From NCBI RefSeq assembly GCF_025566985.1, contig NZ_JAOQJD010000014.1, positions 1-63,520 on the forward strand: 63,520 nucleotides of DNA. The letters run 5' to 3'. Both the position numbers and the translations under genes were made by a program. Every line of letters starts with the position of its first letter. The stretch's first letter is position 1. This document shows, piece after piece, positions 15,825 to 24,075 of this stretch. The notes below the pieces were generated by a model that had not been told where the DNA came from, did no database searches, and saw only the letters and a list, made by a program, of their open reading frames with translations. The DNA comes from Aedoeadaptatus acetigenes. GTDB taxonomy: Bacteria > Bacillota > Clostridia > Tissierellales > Peptoniphilaceae.

Positions 15825-16680
15825 ACTGCGTGTACCGGCGACGACGGCCAATATGGGGCCGGGCTTCGACGTCATCGGCCTGGCTTTGGATTTATACAAC
15901 ACCTTTACATTTGCCCTGGACGGCGGCGACTGCGACAAAGAGAGCATGATTTATGAGGCGGCGAAAGTGGTCTTCGACAAGGCCGGCGCCTCCATGGAGA
16001 AATTCAGCTACCGAGTGGATGCGGATATTCCCATCGCCCGGGGCCTGGGCAGCAGCGCCACCTGCATCGTCGGCGGCATGGTGGGGGCAAATGAATTGCT
16101 CGGCGCGCCCTTCGCCCAAGATGAAATTTTAAAAATGGCATCGGATTTCGAAGGGCACCCGGACAATGTGGCCCCGGCCCTTTTAGGCGGCTGCGTCATC
16201 AGTTTACCCGCAGGCGACGGCGTGGTTTACAGAAAAATTAACAACATCGACAACTTCGCCACCATCGCGGCCTTCCCGGACTTCGACCTGTCCACGGCCA
16301 AGGCGCGGGCGGCCCTTCCCAAGTCGCTCTCCTATGCCGATACGGTGTCGAACATCGGCCACATGGGCTTTTTGATTCACGGCTTGGAAACGGCGGACAC
16401 GGAAGCCCTGTTCTTCGGCTTGGAAGACAAGATTCACGAGCCCTACCGCAGCAAGCTCATCGCCGGCTACGACGTGATGAAGACCCTGGAAGAGGATCAC
16501 AAGGGCCGCGTCCTCATTAGCGGCGCCGGGCCAACCCTGTTGTTTGTCACGGAAAAATCCGCAGACCTCGAGGCGATTAAAAGGGATTGGGAAAAAATTT
16601 CCGAGCCCCTTGACGCCGCCTGGGACATTCGGATTCTCCACATTACCACCACCGGCGTGGAAATTTTAGAAAATGCGTAA
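15817..16680 (+). CDS. thrB: Homoserine kinase
   Basis: The 287-residue GHMP kinase phosphorylates homoserine for the enzyme encoded just upstream. The N-terminal PATTANMGPGFDVIG, the ATP loop PIARGLGSSATCIVGG (about residues 68-83) and the C-terminal SGAGPTLLFV motif are all in place. It is translationally coupled to thrC. GGAGG is placed 6 bases ahead of the start, within the end of thrC. Confidence 0.92.
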   Translation: MIKLRVPATTANMGPGFDVIGLALDLYNTFTFALDGGDCDKESMIYEAAKVVFDKAGASMEKFSYRVDADIPIARGLGSSATCIVGGMVGANELLGAPFAQDEILKMASDFEGHPDNVAPALLGGCVISLPAGDGVVYRKINNIDNFATIAAFPDFDLSTAKARAALPKSLSYADTVSNIGHMGFLIHGLETADTEALFFGLEDKIHEPYRSKLIAGYDVMKTLEEDHKGRVLISGAGPTLLFVTEKSADLEAIKRDWEKISEPLDAAWDIRILHITTTGVEILENA

Positions 16681-16686
16681 AAAATG

Positions 16687-16710
16687 AGCCCTCGGAATTT
16701 TCCGGGGGCT
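16687..16710. terminator. Terminator between convergent thrB and the AlaX-like gene
   Basis: AGCCCTCGGAA pairs with TTCCGGGGGCT with one G-T pair. On the minus strand the stem is followed by CATTTTTTAC, so it best serves the minus-strand gene. The + strand side has only a short T/C stretch. Confidence 0.65.
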
Positions 16711-16715
16711 TCCTA

Positions 16716-17837
16716 TTACAGTATTTTCTTTTGGATGGCGATTAAAAAGCTTTCCATGATCGGATTCATTTGCGTGCGGGGCACATTGACCTGCACGTGG
16801 TACATATTGCCCGAGCCTTCATGATCGCCTTTCAAATGATCCATGATTTCTTTTAAATCCACCGGCACATCGGCGCTTCGAAGGACGTGAATTTGGGCTT
16901 CGTTGCCGTTGGGAATGCCGTAGATCTGTACGGTCTTCGATTTTTTCTGAATGGCGTTGGACAGGTATTTAAAGCTTTTAAAATTAATGTTTTCCAGAGT
17001 GGTGTAAATATAGCCCACGCCTTCCACGGTGCGGCGCTTGGCCATAAATTCTTGCACCTGTTCCAGACCGATGGTTTCTTCCAGGGAGTCGATTTTCTTC
17101 TTTTGTTCGTCAATTTTGCCCTGGAGTTTTTTCACCGCCTGCCAAATGCCCTGCGTGGTGCTTTCCTTCAGGTACATGGACAGATTTTTCGTCAGATAAC
17201 GATGGTTTCTGTAATCGTCCAAGGCGCTTTTGCCGCAGACGAAGGTAAGCTTCAGGCCTTCTTCCTCTTTTTCGATTTTTTGAATGGCGAAGAGGGCCAC
17301 CTCGCCGGTGTTTTTCAAGAGAGGTCCCACGCTGTAAACTTTGTCTACGGAGGGGATGGTGACCTCGCCCTTTTCTTCTTGAATCGGAAGATTGGATTCG
17401 ATAAGATGATTGACGTAGTTCTCTATTTTTTCAAGAGACATAAAGCCGATGTCCTCGGCGTCGACGACGAGATAGCATACCTCTTCCGTGGAGCCGGAAA
17501 GGACCTTGGCGTGGAGAAGTTTTTCCAAAGCGCCGGCAAAGAGAATGCGGGCGATGTTGTTTTGCATGGATTGCAGGCGGCGGGGCCAGTCGATGGCGAG
17601 CTCCGCTTCCTCGCCGCTTTTTGCCGCGGGCATTTTGCATTGAATGCGGCCGCCTTCCGCGGTGTAGTCCACGGCTTCGCCGTCGATGGTGATTTTATCG
17701 CCGGCGTAGTAGCCTTCCACCGGCGGGGCCACGATGCTGTCTTCCAACAAGAAGTAATCAAAGCCTTTACTTTTTACGGTGTCGGGAACGGTGATTTTCA
17801 TGGATTTACGGTAGGGTTCCCTAAGATACAGGGCCAT
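16716..17837 (-). CDS. Degenerate AlaX-like/alanyl-tRNA editing-domain protein
   Basis: The 373-residue protein has the order seen in long AlaX proteins. An N-terminal beta-barrel-like part with KITIDGEAVDYTAEGG comes first. The editing-domain helix WPRRLQSMQNNIARILFAGA follows (from about residue 84), then a coiled coil (about 235-265), and a C-terminal DHHA1-like part. In active editing proteins that helix carries the zinc-binding HxxxH. Here both His are missing (NNIAR), and the second metal motif is not seen either. It therefore may bind tRNA or another ligand without the hydrolytic activity. The family assignment rests on layout and local similarity, so it is tentative. Its start has AAAAGGAGG upstream. 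Confidence 0.55.
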   Translation of the reverse strand: MALYLREPYRKSMKITVPDTVKSKGFDYFLLEDSIVAPPVEGYYAGDKITIDGEAVDYTAEGGRIQCKMPAAKSGEEAELAIDWPRRLQSMQNNIARILFAGALEKLLHAKVLSGSTEEVCYLVVDAEDIGFMSLEKIENYVNHLIESNLPIQEEKGEVTIPSVDKVYSVGPLLKNTGEVALFAIQKIEKEEEGLKLTFVCGKSALDDYRNHRYLTKNLSMYLKESTTQGIWQAVKKLQGKIDEQKKKIDSLEETIGLEQVQEFMAKRRTVEGVGYIYTTLENINFKSFKYLSNAIQKKSKTVQIYGIPNGNEAQIHVLRSADVPVDLKEIMDHLKGDHEGSGNMYHVQVNVPRTQMNPIMESFLIAIQKKIL

Positions 17838-17910
17838 AGGCGCCTCCTTTTGTTTTATTCGCGTTTTCCTTATTTTATCATATCTTTCGGTTTTTCGAGA
17901 GCGGGTGGTT

Positions 17911-20286
17911 ATGAAACAGTTATGGTTTATCTTGTGCCTGGCACTTGCCGGGGGCTGCTTTTTTGCGGAGCGCGCGCCCCTTTTCTTTATTGCGCCTGTT
18001 TTGATCCTCGCCGCCTTTTGTTTTTTACTGTGGGGAAAGAAAGCGAATGCACTCTATCCCGCGGCAGCTCTCGCCGCGTTTGTCTTTGCCTCGGCCGGCC
18101 TTCATTCCGTGGAGGCGCCTCCTGTGCGGGCCGCGGTGCGGGGCGTGGTTATGGCGTCGAAGGAAAATTACTACGATTTAAGGCTCGGCCCCTTTAAAAA
18201 GGTGCGGGTTTTTTCCGAGGCGAATCCCGCCATGGGCGAGCGGATGGCCGTGCGGGGGCTTACGATGAAGCCGGAAGTGCCGAGAAATCCCGGCGGCTTC
18301 GACGGACGCCATTACGCATTATCCCACGGAATTAAAGCCACCCTGCGACCCACGAAGGAAGAAATGCTTCCCGAAAGGGGAGGGGCCATCGAAAAGATCT
18401 ACGCCTGCCGCGGCCGGTTCAGAAAAAAAGGCGCGGCCATTTGCGAAAATTATTTTCCGCCGAAAGAGGCGAAACTTTTATCCGCCATGCTCTTCGGAAA
18501 CGACGCCGACTGGGAGGGGCTTGAAGATTTTCGCACCCTGAATGTGATTCATATTTTGTCCATTTCGGGTTTACATATCGGGCTTATTCTGGCTCTGATG
18601 TCCGGGGCTTTAAAGAAGCTCACCGTACCCTACGACCTGCGGAAGATTTCCGTCCACGGGCTTTTGCTCGCGTACCTTTTTCTCACGGGCTTTCCCGTAG
18701 GCGGCATGCGGGTGTGGCTGTCCCTCTTGTTTACGGATGCGGGGAAGCGGCTGTGGCGGCCGGTGGATCCCAACTACGCCCTGGGCTTCAGCGCCGCCAT
18801 ATTTCTCTTGGTCAATCCCTTTTACATTTACCGATTGGGCTTTTTGTTCAGCTTTTTCTCCGTCTACGGCATATTAAATTTCTACCCGAAATTGCCCATC
18901 CTCGGATCGGAAAGGGGAAAGGTTGCACAGGCCCTGGGCGTGAGTGTGGCCGTGAGCCTCGCCATCGCGCCCCTTCTCCTGTTTACCTCCGGGAGCATTT
19001 CGATGATGGGCCTTATCGCCAATGTGGTGCTTCTGCCACTTGCCGCGGCGATTTTGTACGGGGCCGTGGCCGTGTCCCTTTTGTCTTTTCTCTTTCCGCC
19101 GGTGGCGGCGGGGGCGGCCGTCGTGACCCGATGGATTTTTCTGCCCTTTCTTTTTCTCACAAAGCACATGGCCCACGCGCCTTTCAATTGGGTGCTGCCG
19201 AGCTTTTCCGTCCTCGAGGCCTGCGCTTATTACCTGATCCTTCACTTCGCCATGCACTTTCCCATGAGGCGCCTGAATTTAAGGGCGGGCAGGCTCTTGA
19301 TTCTTCAGGCCGTGATTGTCGGCATCCTTGTTCTCGCTTGGGGCCACCGGACGCGGCCCGATCTTTCCGTGACCCAGCTCTACGTGGGGCAAGGGGACTG
19401 TGCCTATGTTGAGGCGAAAAATTTTCGCGGTCTCATCGACACGGGCGGCAGCCGCTTCGGCGCCGATCCCACGGCCCGCTACGTGGAGCCCTTCTTGCGG
19501 AAATGCGGCGTGGGTGCCCTGGACGCCGTGTTCCTTTCCCACTACGACGCGGATCACGCCGGCGGTGTGAACACCTTGGCGAAAAACCACAAAATCAAAC
19601 ACATTTTCGCCCCGGCGCCGGGAAGCGACGAAGATGTAGCCATGTACGAGGAAATTCAAGACAATGCCGGCGCCGTCGAGCCCATCGAGGGGACATTTGC
19701 CATGAAGGATTGGGATTTGAGGGTCTTTCCCCCTTACGGAAAGGAAGACAACGCCCTGTCCATGGTGATGGAGCTTTCCTCCAAGGGGCAGAGGATGCTC
19801 TTTCTCGGCGATTTGCCCGCGCAGCAGGAGAAAGTGCTTCTTTCGGATCTTCGCCACAGCGAGAGCATTGTGAAGCTCGCCCACCACGGATCGAAGACAT
19901 CAAGCTGCGACGAGTTTTTGGAAGCCACACGGCCTCGCTTGGCCCTTATTTCCGCGGGCGAGAACAATTCCTACGGCCATCCCCACAAGGCGGTCCTTCA
20001 GCGCTTACAGAACCACGACATTCCTTATTTAGAGACGAAAAACGGCGCCATTACTATGGATTTTAAAGACGGGAAAGTTTTTGTGTCCGTCTATAAACCG
20101 CGGAAATTTTCCGTAGGGCAAAGTATCTTTTTTGCCGCCTGCGTGGTAGGCTTAATGGGTATGGTCGATGTGGGCGCAACGTATTTTAAGAAAAGAGAGC
20201 GATTATGGAATCAGTGGATTACAGCGGAGCCTATCTTCTCCACGGGCCGGAAAAATTCGGTATGGAAGAGAAGCGCAGACAAATAG
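17911..20286 (+). CDS. comEC: ComEC/Rec2 DNA uptake channel protein
   Basis: The protein of about 790 residues has an N-terminal membrane part and an OB-like segment. The Competence domain follows (VIHILSISGLHIGLILALM, about residue 215) with several more helices. A C-terminal metallo-beta-lactamase-like domain is present (LYVGQGDCAYVEA, LIDTGG, LSHYDADHAGGV, KLAHHGS). ComEC carries single-stranded DNA across the membrane in transformation. After the MBL domain there is an extra hydrophobic helix (IFFAACVVGLMGM) and a tail. The end overlaps holA by 82 bases. The start is uncertain: ATG 17911 or GTG 17905, neither with a strong ribosome-binding site. Confidence 0.88.
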   Translation: MKQLWFILCLALAGGCFFAERAPLFFIAPVLILAAFCFLLWGKKANALYPAAALAAFVFASAGLHSVEAPPVRAAVRGVVMASKENYYDLRLGPFKKVRVFSEANPAMGERMAVRGLTMKPEVPRNPGGFDGRHYALSHGIKATLRPTKEEMLPERGGAIEKIYACRGRFRKKGAAICENYFPPKEAKLLSAMLFGNDADWEGLEDFRTLNVIHILSISGLHIGLILALMSGALKKLTVPYDLRKISVHGLLLAYLFLTGFPVGGMRVWLSLLFTDAGKRLWRPVDPNYALGFSAAIFLLVNPFYIYRLGFLFSFFSVYGILNFYPKLPILGSERGKVAQALGVSVAVSLAIAPLLLFTSGSISMMGLIANVVLLPLAAAILYGAVAVSLLSFLFPPVAAGAAVVTRWIFLPFLFLTKHMAHAPFNWVLPSFSVLEACAYYLILHFAMHFPMRRLNLRAGRLLILQAVIVGILVLAWGHRTRPDLSVTQLYVGQGDCAYVEAKNFRGLIDTGGSRFGADPTARYVEPFLRKCGVGALDAVFLSHYDADHAGGVNTLAKNHKIKHIFAPAPGSDEDVAMYEEIQDNAGAVEPIEGTFAMKDWDLRVFPPYGKEDNALSMVMELSSKGQRMLFLGDLPAQQEKVLLSDLRHSESIVKLAHHGSKTSSCDEFLEATRPRLALISAGENNSYGHPHKAVLQRLQNHDIPYLETKNGAITMDFKDGKVFVSVYKPRKFSVGQSIFFAACVVGLMGMVDVGATYFKKRERLWNQWITAEPIFSTGRKNSVWKRSADK

Positions 20287-21188
20287 AAAAGCGGTATTTG
20301 GATCCCGCCACCAAGGATTTAAATTACGACGTGGCATCGGGGGATGTGGGAGAAATTTTGGCCAAGGCCAACACCCTGCCCTTCATGTCGGAAAAGCGCA
20401 TCGTCGTCGTAAAAGACGCGGGGCTTTTGGCGAGCGATCCGGCCTTCGATCGCTTCCTGGAGGGGGTTTTTGAAATCCCGGCCTCCACGATTCTTCTTTT
20501 AATGGAGACACAGACGCCTGTAAAGAAGAATCAAAAGCTCTACAAGCGCTTCGACAAGGCCCATCGGGTCATCGCCATGGAGCGACTCACCGGGCAGGTG
20601 CTCAGGCGCTTTCTCGCCGGCTATTTGGCGAAGCAAAATCGCCGCATTCGCCCGGAGGTGCTGGAGCATTTTATCCGCCTCTCCGGCTACGGCGACAGGC
20701 AATTTACAGGAGACCTCGAGGGCCTGGTGAACACATTGGATCAAATCGCAAGCGTTTCGGAAGGGGAAGTGACCATGGAGGCGGTGGACGCCTTTTTGGA
20801 TCCCTTTTCCGCGGAGACCATCTTCGATCTTCTCGCCGCCATCGCGAGAAAAGACGGGGCTGCGATTTTAAATCTTTTGGACGAATTCGAAGTGAAAGAA
20901 GAGCCCGCCGGGCGCATTCTCTACATGATCGCACGGCAAACGGGCAATCTCCTCTACTACAAAACCATGAAAGAGACGGGAAGAAGTGACGGAGAGATTT
21001 TTCGCTTTATGGGCGTAAAGCCCTACGAAGGCAAAAAAATAGCCGCCCAAAGCGGCGCTTATACGAAGGCGCAGCTCGGGCGGCATTACCGATACATTCT
21101 GGACGAGGAGCTTCGCATGAAGAGCACCTCCGCTTCGGATCGGGACGTGCTTCAGACCCTGCTTCTTTCCATGTTGCGGGACAATTAA
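20205..21188 (+). CDS. holA: DNA polymerase III delta subunit
   Basis: The 327-residue protein opens with an AAA+-like part (YSGAYLLHGPEKFGMEEKRR, about residues 5-24), includes LPFMSEKRIVVVKD, and ends with the helical collar domain typical of HolA. It opens the sliding-clamp ring as part of the clamp loader. It follows comEC, as in Bacillus, with an 82-base overlap. The gene ahead of rpsT on the other strand is also the usual neighbour. Confidence 0.85.
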   Translation: MESVDYSGAYLLHGPEKFGMEEKRRQIEKRYLDPATKDLNYDVASGDVGEILAKANTLPFMSEKRIVVVKDAGLLASDPAFDRFLEGVFEIPASTILLLMETQTPVKKNQKLYKRFDKAHRVIAMERLTGQVLRRFLAGYLAKQNRRIRPEVLEHFIRLSGYGDRQFTGDLEGLVNTLDQIASVSEGEVTMEAVDAFLDPFSAETIFDLLAAIARKDGAAILNLLDEFEVKEEPAGRILYMIARQTGNLLYYKTMKETGRSDGEIFRFMGVKPYEGKKIAAQSGAYTKAQLGRHYRYILDEELRMKSTSASDRDVLQTLLLSMLRDN

Positions 21189-21202
21189 ATAAGGGCAATA
21201 AA

Positions 21203-21232
21203 AAAACTGAAAACAACTGTTTTCAGTTTTTC
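21203..21232. terminator. Bidirectional terminator between holA and rpsT
   Basis: CTGAAAAC-AACT-GTTTTCAG is flanked by a run of A on the left and a run of T on the right, so it works for both convergent genes. Confidence 0.88.
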
Positions 21233-21234
21233 TC

Positions 21235-21498
21235 TTAGTTGGCGCGATTTAACTTTTTGGTCAAACGGCTCATGCGACGATCGGCCGCGTTTTTATGAAT
21301 AACATTCTTGGATGCCGCTCTCTTGAGTTTTTTGTCGACAGCGCGGAGGAGATCTCTCGCTTCGTCGATATCACCTTTGTCAAGCGCTTCTTCGAACTTG
21401 CGAATGGACGTCTTAATGCCGGTTTTAACGGATTTATTGCGCAAGGTTTCTTTCTTCGTTCTGTCGATACGCTTAATTGCGGATTTAATATTTGCCAT
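21235..21498 (-). CDS. rpsT: 30S ribosomal protein S20
   Basis: The 87-residue basic protein begins MANIKSAIKRIDRTKKE and ends with the usual NKxxxxxxSRLTKKLN pattern. It is a primary 16S rRNA binder of the small subunit. Single-gene unit, transcribed against its neighbours, as is common in Firmicutes. AGGAGGTGAATC precedes the start. Confidence 0.95.
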   Translation of the reverse strand: MANIKSAIKRIDRTKKETLRNKSVKTGIKTSIRKFEEALDKGDIDEARDLLRAVDKKLKRAASKNVIHKNAADRRMSRLTKKLNRAN

Positions 21499-21548
21499 GA
21501 TTCACCTCCGACTGTGATTTTATCCCTTTGGATACCTTAACTTGTAGA

Positions 21549-21559
21549 ATTTTACCACA
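21549..21559 (-). promoter_or_regulatory. Extended -10 promoter of rpsT
   Basis: On the minus strand TGTGGTAAAAT reads as an extended -10 (TGn plus TAAAAT at 21549-21554). It is 51 bases upstream of the start codon. The same 11 bases occur on the other strand ahead of the divergent lepB gene. Confidence 0.55.
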
Positions 21560-21622
21560 TGGTTCGGCCTTTTGCAAGAAAGGCTTCGGGGAAGTTTACA
21601 AAAGATGTAGAAAACTCGGGTT

Positions 21623-21633
21623 TGTGGTAAAAT
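21623..21633 (+). promoter_or_regulatory. Extended -10 promoter of lepB
   Basis: TGTGGTAAAAT (TGn plus TAAAAT at 21628-21633) lies 30 bases ahead of the TTG start. It is identical to the rpsT -10 region on the other strand. Confidence 0.55.
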
Positions 21634-21663
21634 GAATAGTCAGATTCAAGAAAGGGGAACATT

Positions 21664-22206
21664 TTGAAGCGAAAAGGAAAATCGTCTTCCACGGCGGTAG
21701 AAATGATAAAAATAGTAATTATGGCGGTGGTATTGGCCGTAGTCATCCGCCACTTCATCTTTAACACGACCATGGTCATCGGCCAAAGCATGGAACCGAC
21801 ACTGCACGAAAGGGAACGCATGATCTGCTTGGTCTTTCCCAATTACTTCTCTGATCCCAAGCGGGGCGACATCGTGATTATCGACGCGCCGGACGAGTCG
21901 GGGAAAGAATACGTGAAGCGCGTCGTCGGCCTGCCCGGGGATCACATTCAAATCGAAGAGGGCAAGGTCTTCGTCAACGGCGTGGCCTTAAAGGAAAACT
22001 ACATCCATCCCGGCGTATCCACGGGGATTTATCAGGACAAGGCCTGGGATATAAAAGAAGGCGAATTTTTCGTCATGGGAGACAATCGCCAACAGGGCAT
22101 GTCCATCGACAGCCGCTACTTCGGTCCGGTGGAAAAGAAGCACGTAAGGTCACGGGCGGCTCTGCGTTACTATCCCTTTTCGAAATTTACTGTATTTAGC
22201 CATTAA
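21664..22206 (+). CDS. lepB: Signal peptidase I
   Basis: The 180-residue protein has one N-terminal membrane helix (about residues 14-33). The catalytic Ser lies in GQSMEPTL (about residue 42) and the general-base Lys in YVKRVVGLPGD (about residue 80). The late motif GDNRQQGMSIDSRYFG is also present. It removes signal peptides from exported proteins on the outer face of the membrane. It starts at TTG 21664, with AAAGGGG 7 bases upstream. In spore formers gpr and spoIIP occupy this position between rpsT and lepA. Confidence 0.92.
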   Translation: MKRKGKSSSTAVEMIKIVIMAVVLAVVIRHFIFNTTMVIGQSMEPTLHERERMICLVFPNYFSDPKRGDIVIIDAPDESGKEYVKRVVGLPGDHIQIEEGKVFVNGVALKENYIHPGVSTGIYQDKAWDIKEGEFFVMGDNRQQGMSIDSRYFGPVEKKHVRSRAALRYYPFSKFTVFSH

Positions 22207-22227
22207 CGGACGCATAAAGGAGGTACT

Positions 22228-24036
22228 ATGACCGATCGTCAAAAAAACATTCGTAATTTCTCCATTATCGCCCATATCGATCACGGAAAGAGCACCTTGG
22301 CCGACCGACTCATCGAAAAGACCGGCATGCTTACGGAGCGGGAAATGGACTCCCAGGTGCTGGACTCCATGGCGCTGGAAAAAGAGCGGGGCATTACCAT
22401 TAAGCTCAAGGCCGTGCGCCTGGTCCACGAGAGGGACGGGGAAGAATATATTTTAAATCTCATCGACACTCCGGGCCACGTGGACTTTAACTACGAGGTG
22501 TCCCGCTCCTTGGCCGCCTGTGAAGGGGCGCTGTTGGTCGTGGACTCTACCCAAGGGGTGGAGGCACAGACCTTGGCCAATGTGTACTTAGCAATGGATC
22601 AGGATTTGGAAATGGTGCCGGTCATCAACAAGATCGACCTGCCCTCGGCCCGCGTGGATGAAGTAAAAAAAGAAATCGAGGACATCGTCGCTCTGGACAC
22701 GGAGCATGCGCCTTTAATCAGCGCGAAAAACGGCGTGGGCATCGACGATGTACTGGACGCCATTATCGACGAGATTCCCGCGCCGACCGGGGATGCGAAT
22801 GCGCCACTAAAGGCGTTGATCTTCGATTCCATTTACGACAGCTACCGGGGCGTGGTTTGCTACGTGCGGATTTTCGACGGCAAAGTAAAGGCAGGGGACC
22901 GCATTAAAATGTGGGCCACGGAAAAAGAATTTGAAGTGGTGGAAGTGGGCGTCAATGCCAACGGAAGCATTCCTCTCAAGGAACTTTCCGCAGGCGATGT
23001 CGGCTACATTACGGCCAGCATTAAAAACGTAAAAGAAGCTCGGGTCGGCGACACGATCTACGATCCGGCCAATCCGCCGAAGGAAGCCCTGCCCGGCTAC
23101 AAAAAAGTCGTGCCCATGGTCTACTCCGGCATCTATCCCGCGGAAGGGGAATCCTACACCGACGTGCGCGACGCTCTGGAAAAGCTCCAGGTCAACGACG
23201 CGGCCCTGGTATTCGATGCGGAAACTTCCGTGGCCTTGGGCTTCGGCTTCCGCTGCGGCTTTTTGGGCCTTCTTCACATGGAAATCATTCAAGAGCGGCT
23301 GGAGCGGGAATTTAATCTGGATATTATTACCACGGCGCCTTCGGTTATCTACCGGGTGCACACCGTGGACGGGGAGATGGAAGAGATTCAAAATCCGTCG
23401 AACCTTCCCGATCCCACGGCCATCGAATACATGGAAGAACCCTTTGTGCGGGCGGAAATTATGTCGCCCACGGACTACGTCGGCACCATTATGGAGCTCT
23501 GCCAAGAGCGCAGAGGCCGCTACATCAGCATGGACTATTTGGAAGAGACCCGCGTGGTCATCACCTACGAGTTGCCCTTAAACGAAGTCATTTACGATTT
23601 CTTCGACGCCTTAAAGAGCAAGACAAGGGGCTACGCCTCCTACGACTACGAGCTCATCGGCTACGAACAGGGCGACTTGGTGAAAATGGATATTCTCATC
23701 AACGGGGAATTGGTGGATGCCTTCTCCCTTATCGTCCATAAGGAAAAGGCCTACGAGCGGGGCAGAAAAATTTGCGAGCGCCTCACCGGCGTCATTCCCC
23801 GCCATCAATTTGCCGTGCCCATTCAGGCGGCCATCGGCTCCAAGATCATCGCCAGAGAAACCATTCGCGCCGTGAGAAAAGACGTACTGGCCAAGTGCTA
23901 CGGCGGCGACATTTCTCGGAAGCGAAAACTCTTGGAAAAACAAAAGGAAGGGAAGAAGCGCATGCGCTCCATCGGCAATGTGGAAGTGCCTCAAGAAGCC
24001 TTCCTCGCCGTCCTCAAATACGACGAAGACAAATAA
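22228..24036 (+). CDS. lepA: Elongation factor 4 (LepA), back-translocating GTPase
   Basis: The 602-residue GTPase has the P-loop AHIDHGKSTLADRLIE, the switch II DTPGHVDFNYEV and the NKID motif. It also has the LepA-specific C-terminal domain (YGGDISRKRKLLEKQKEGKK). It acts on stalled ribosomes and helps assembly or re-positioning. AAAGGAGG lies 6 bases upstream of ATG 22228. It is the next gene after lepB with a 21-base gap and so probably co-transcribed. Confidence 0.96.
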   Translation: MTDRQKNIRNFSIIAHIDHGKSTLADRLIEKTGMLTEREMDSQVLDSMALEKERGITIKLKAVRLVHERDGEEYILNLIDTPGHVDFNYEVSRSLAACEGALLVVDSTQGVEAQTLANVYLAMDQDLEMVPVINKIDLPSARVDEVKKEIEDIVALDTEHAPLISAKNGVGIDDVLDAIIDEIPAPTGDANAPLKALIFDSIYDSYRGVVCYVRIFDGKVKAGDRIKMWATEKEFEVVEVGVNANGSIPLKELSAGDVGYITASIKNVKEARVGDTIYDPANPPKEALPGYKKVVPMVYSGIYPAEGESYTDVRDALEKLQVNDAALVFDAETSVALGFGFRCGFLGLLHMEIIQERLEREFNLDIITTAPSVIYRVHTVDGEMEEIQNPSNLPDPTAIEYMEEPFVRAEIMSPTDYVGTIMELCQERRGRYISMDYLEETRVVITYELPLNEVIYDFFDALKSKTRGYASYDYELIGYEQGDLVKMDILINGELVDAFSLIVHKEKAYERGRKICERLTGVIPRHQFAVPIQAAIGSKIIARETIRAVRKDVLAKCYGGDISRKRKLLEKQKEGKKRMRSIGNVEVPQEAFLAVLKYDEDK

Positions 24037-24042
24037 GAAAGG

Positions 24043-24066
24043 CGGACCTGGAAGGGTCCGTTTTTT
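24043..24066 (+). terminator. Terminator between lepA and hemW
   Basis: CGGACC (24043-24048) and GGTCCG (24055-24060) form a stem followed by six T. The hemW ribosome-binding site (TTGGAGG) starts just behind it, so read-through may still supply hemW. Confidence 0.75.
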
Positions 24067-24075
24067 GGAGGTTTT

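Noticed and set aside
16887..18197. A 436-codon open frame on the + strand
   Set aside because: It runs opposite to the AlaX-like gene and into comEC in another frame. Its product is Phe/Gly/Val-rich in the manner of antisense frames of GC-rich genes, and both sense genes have clear start sites.
22807..23505. A 232-codon open frame on the minus strand
   Set aside because: Antisense to lepA, a fully conserved gene.
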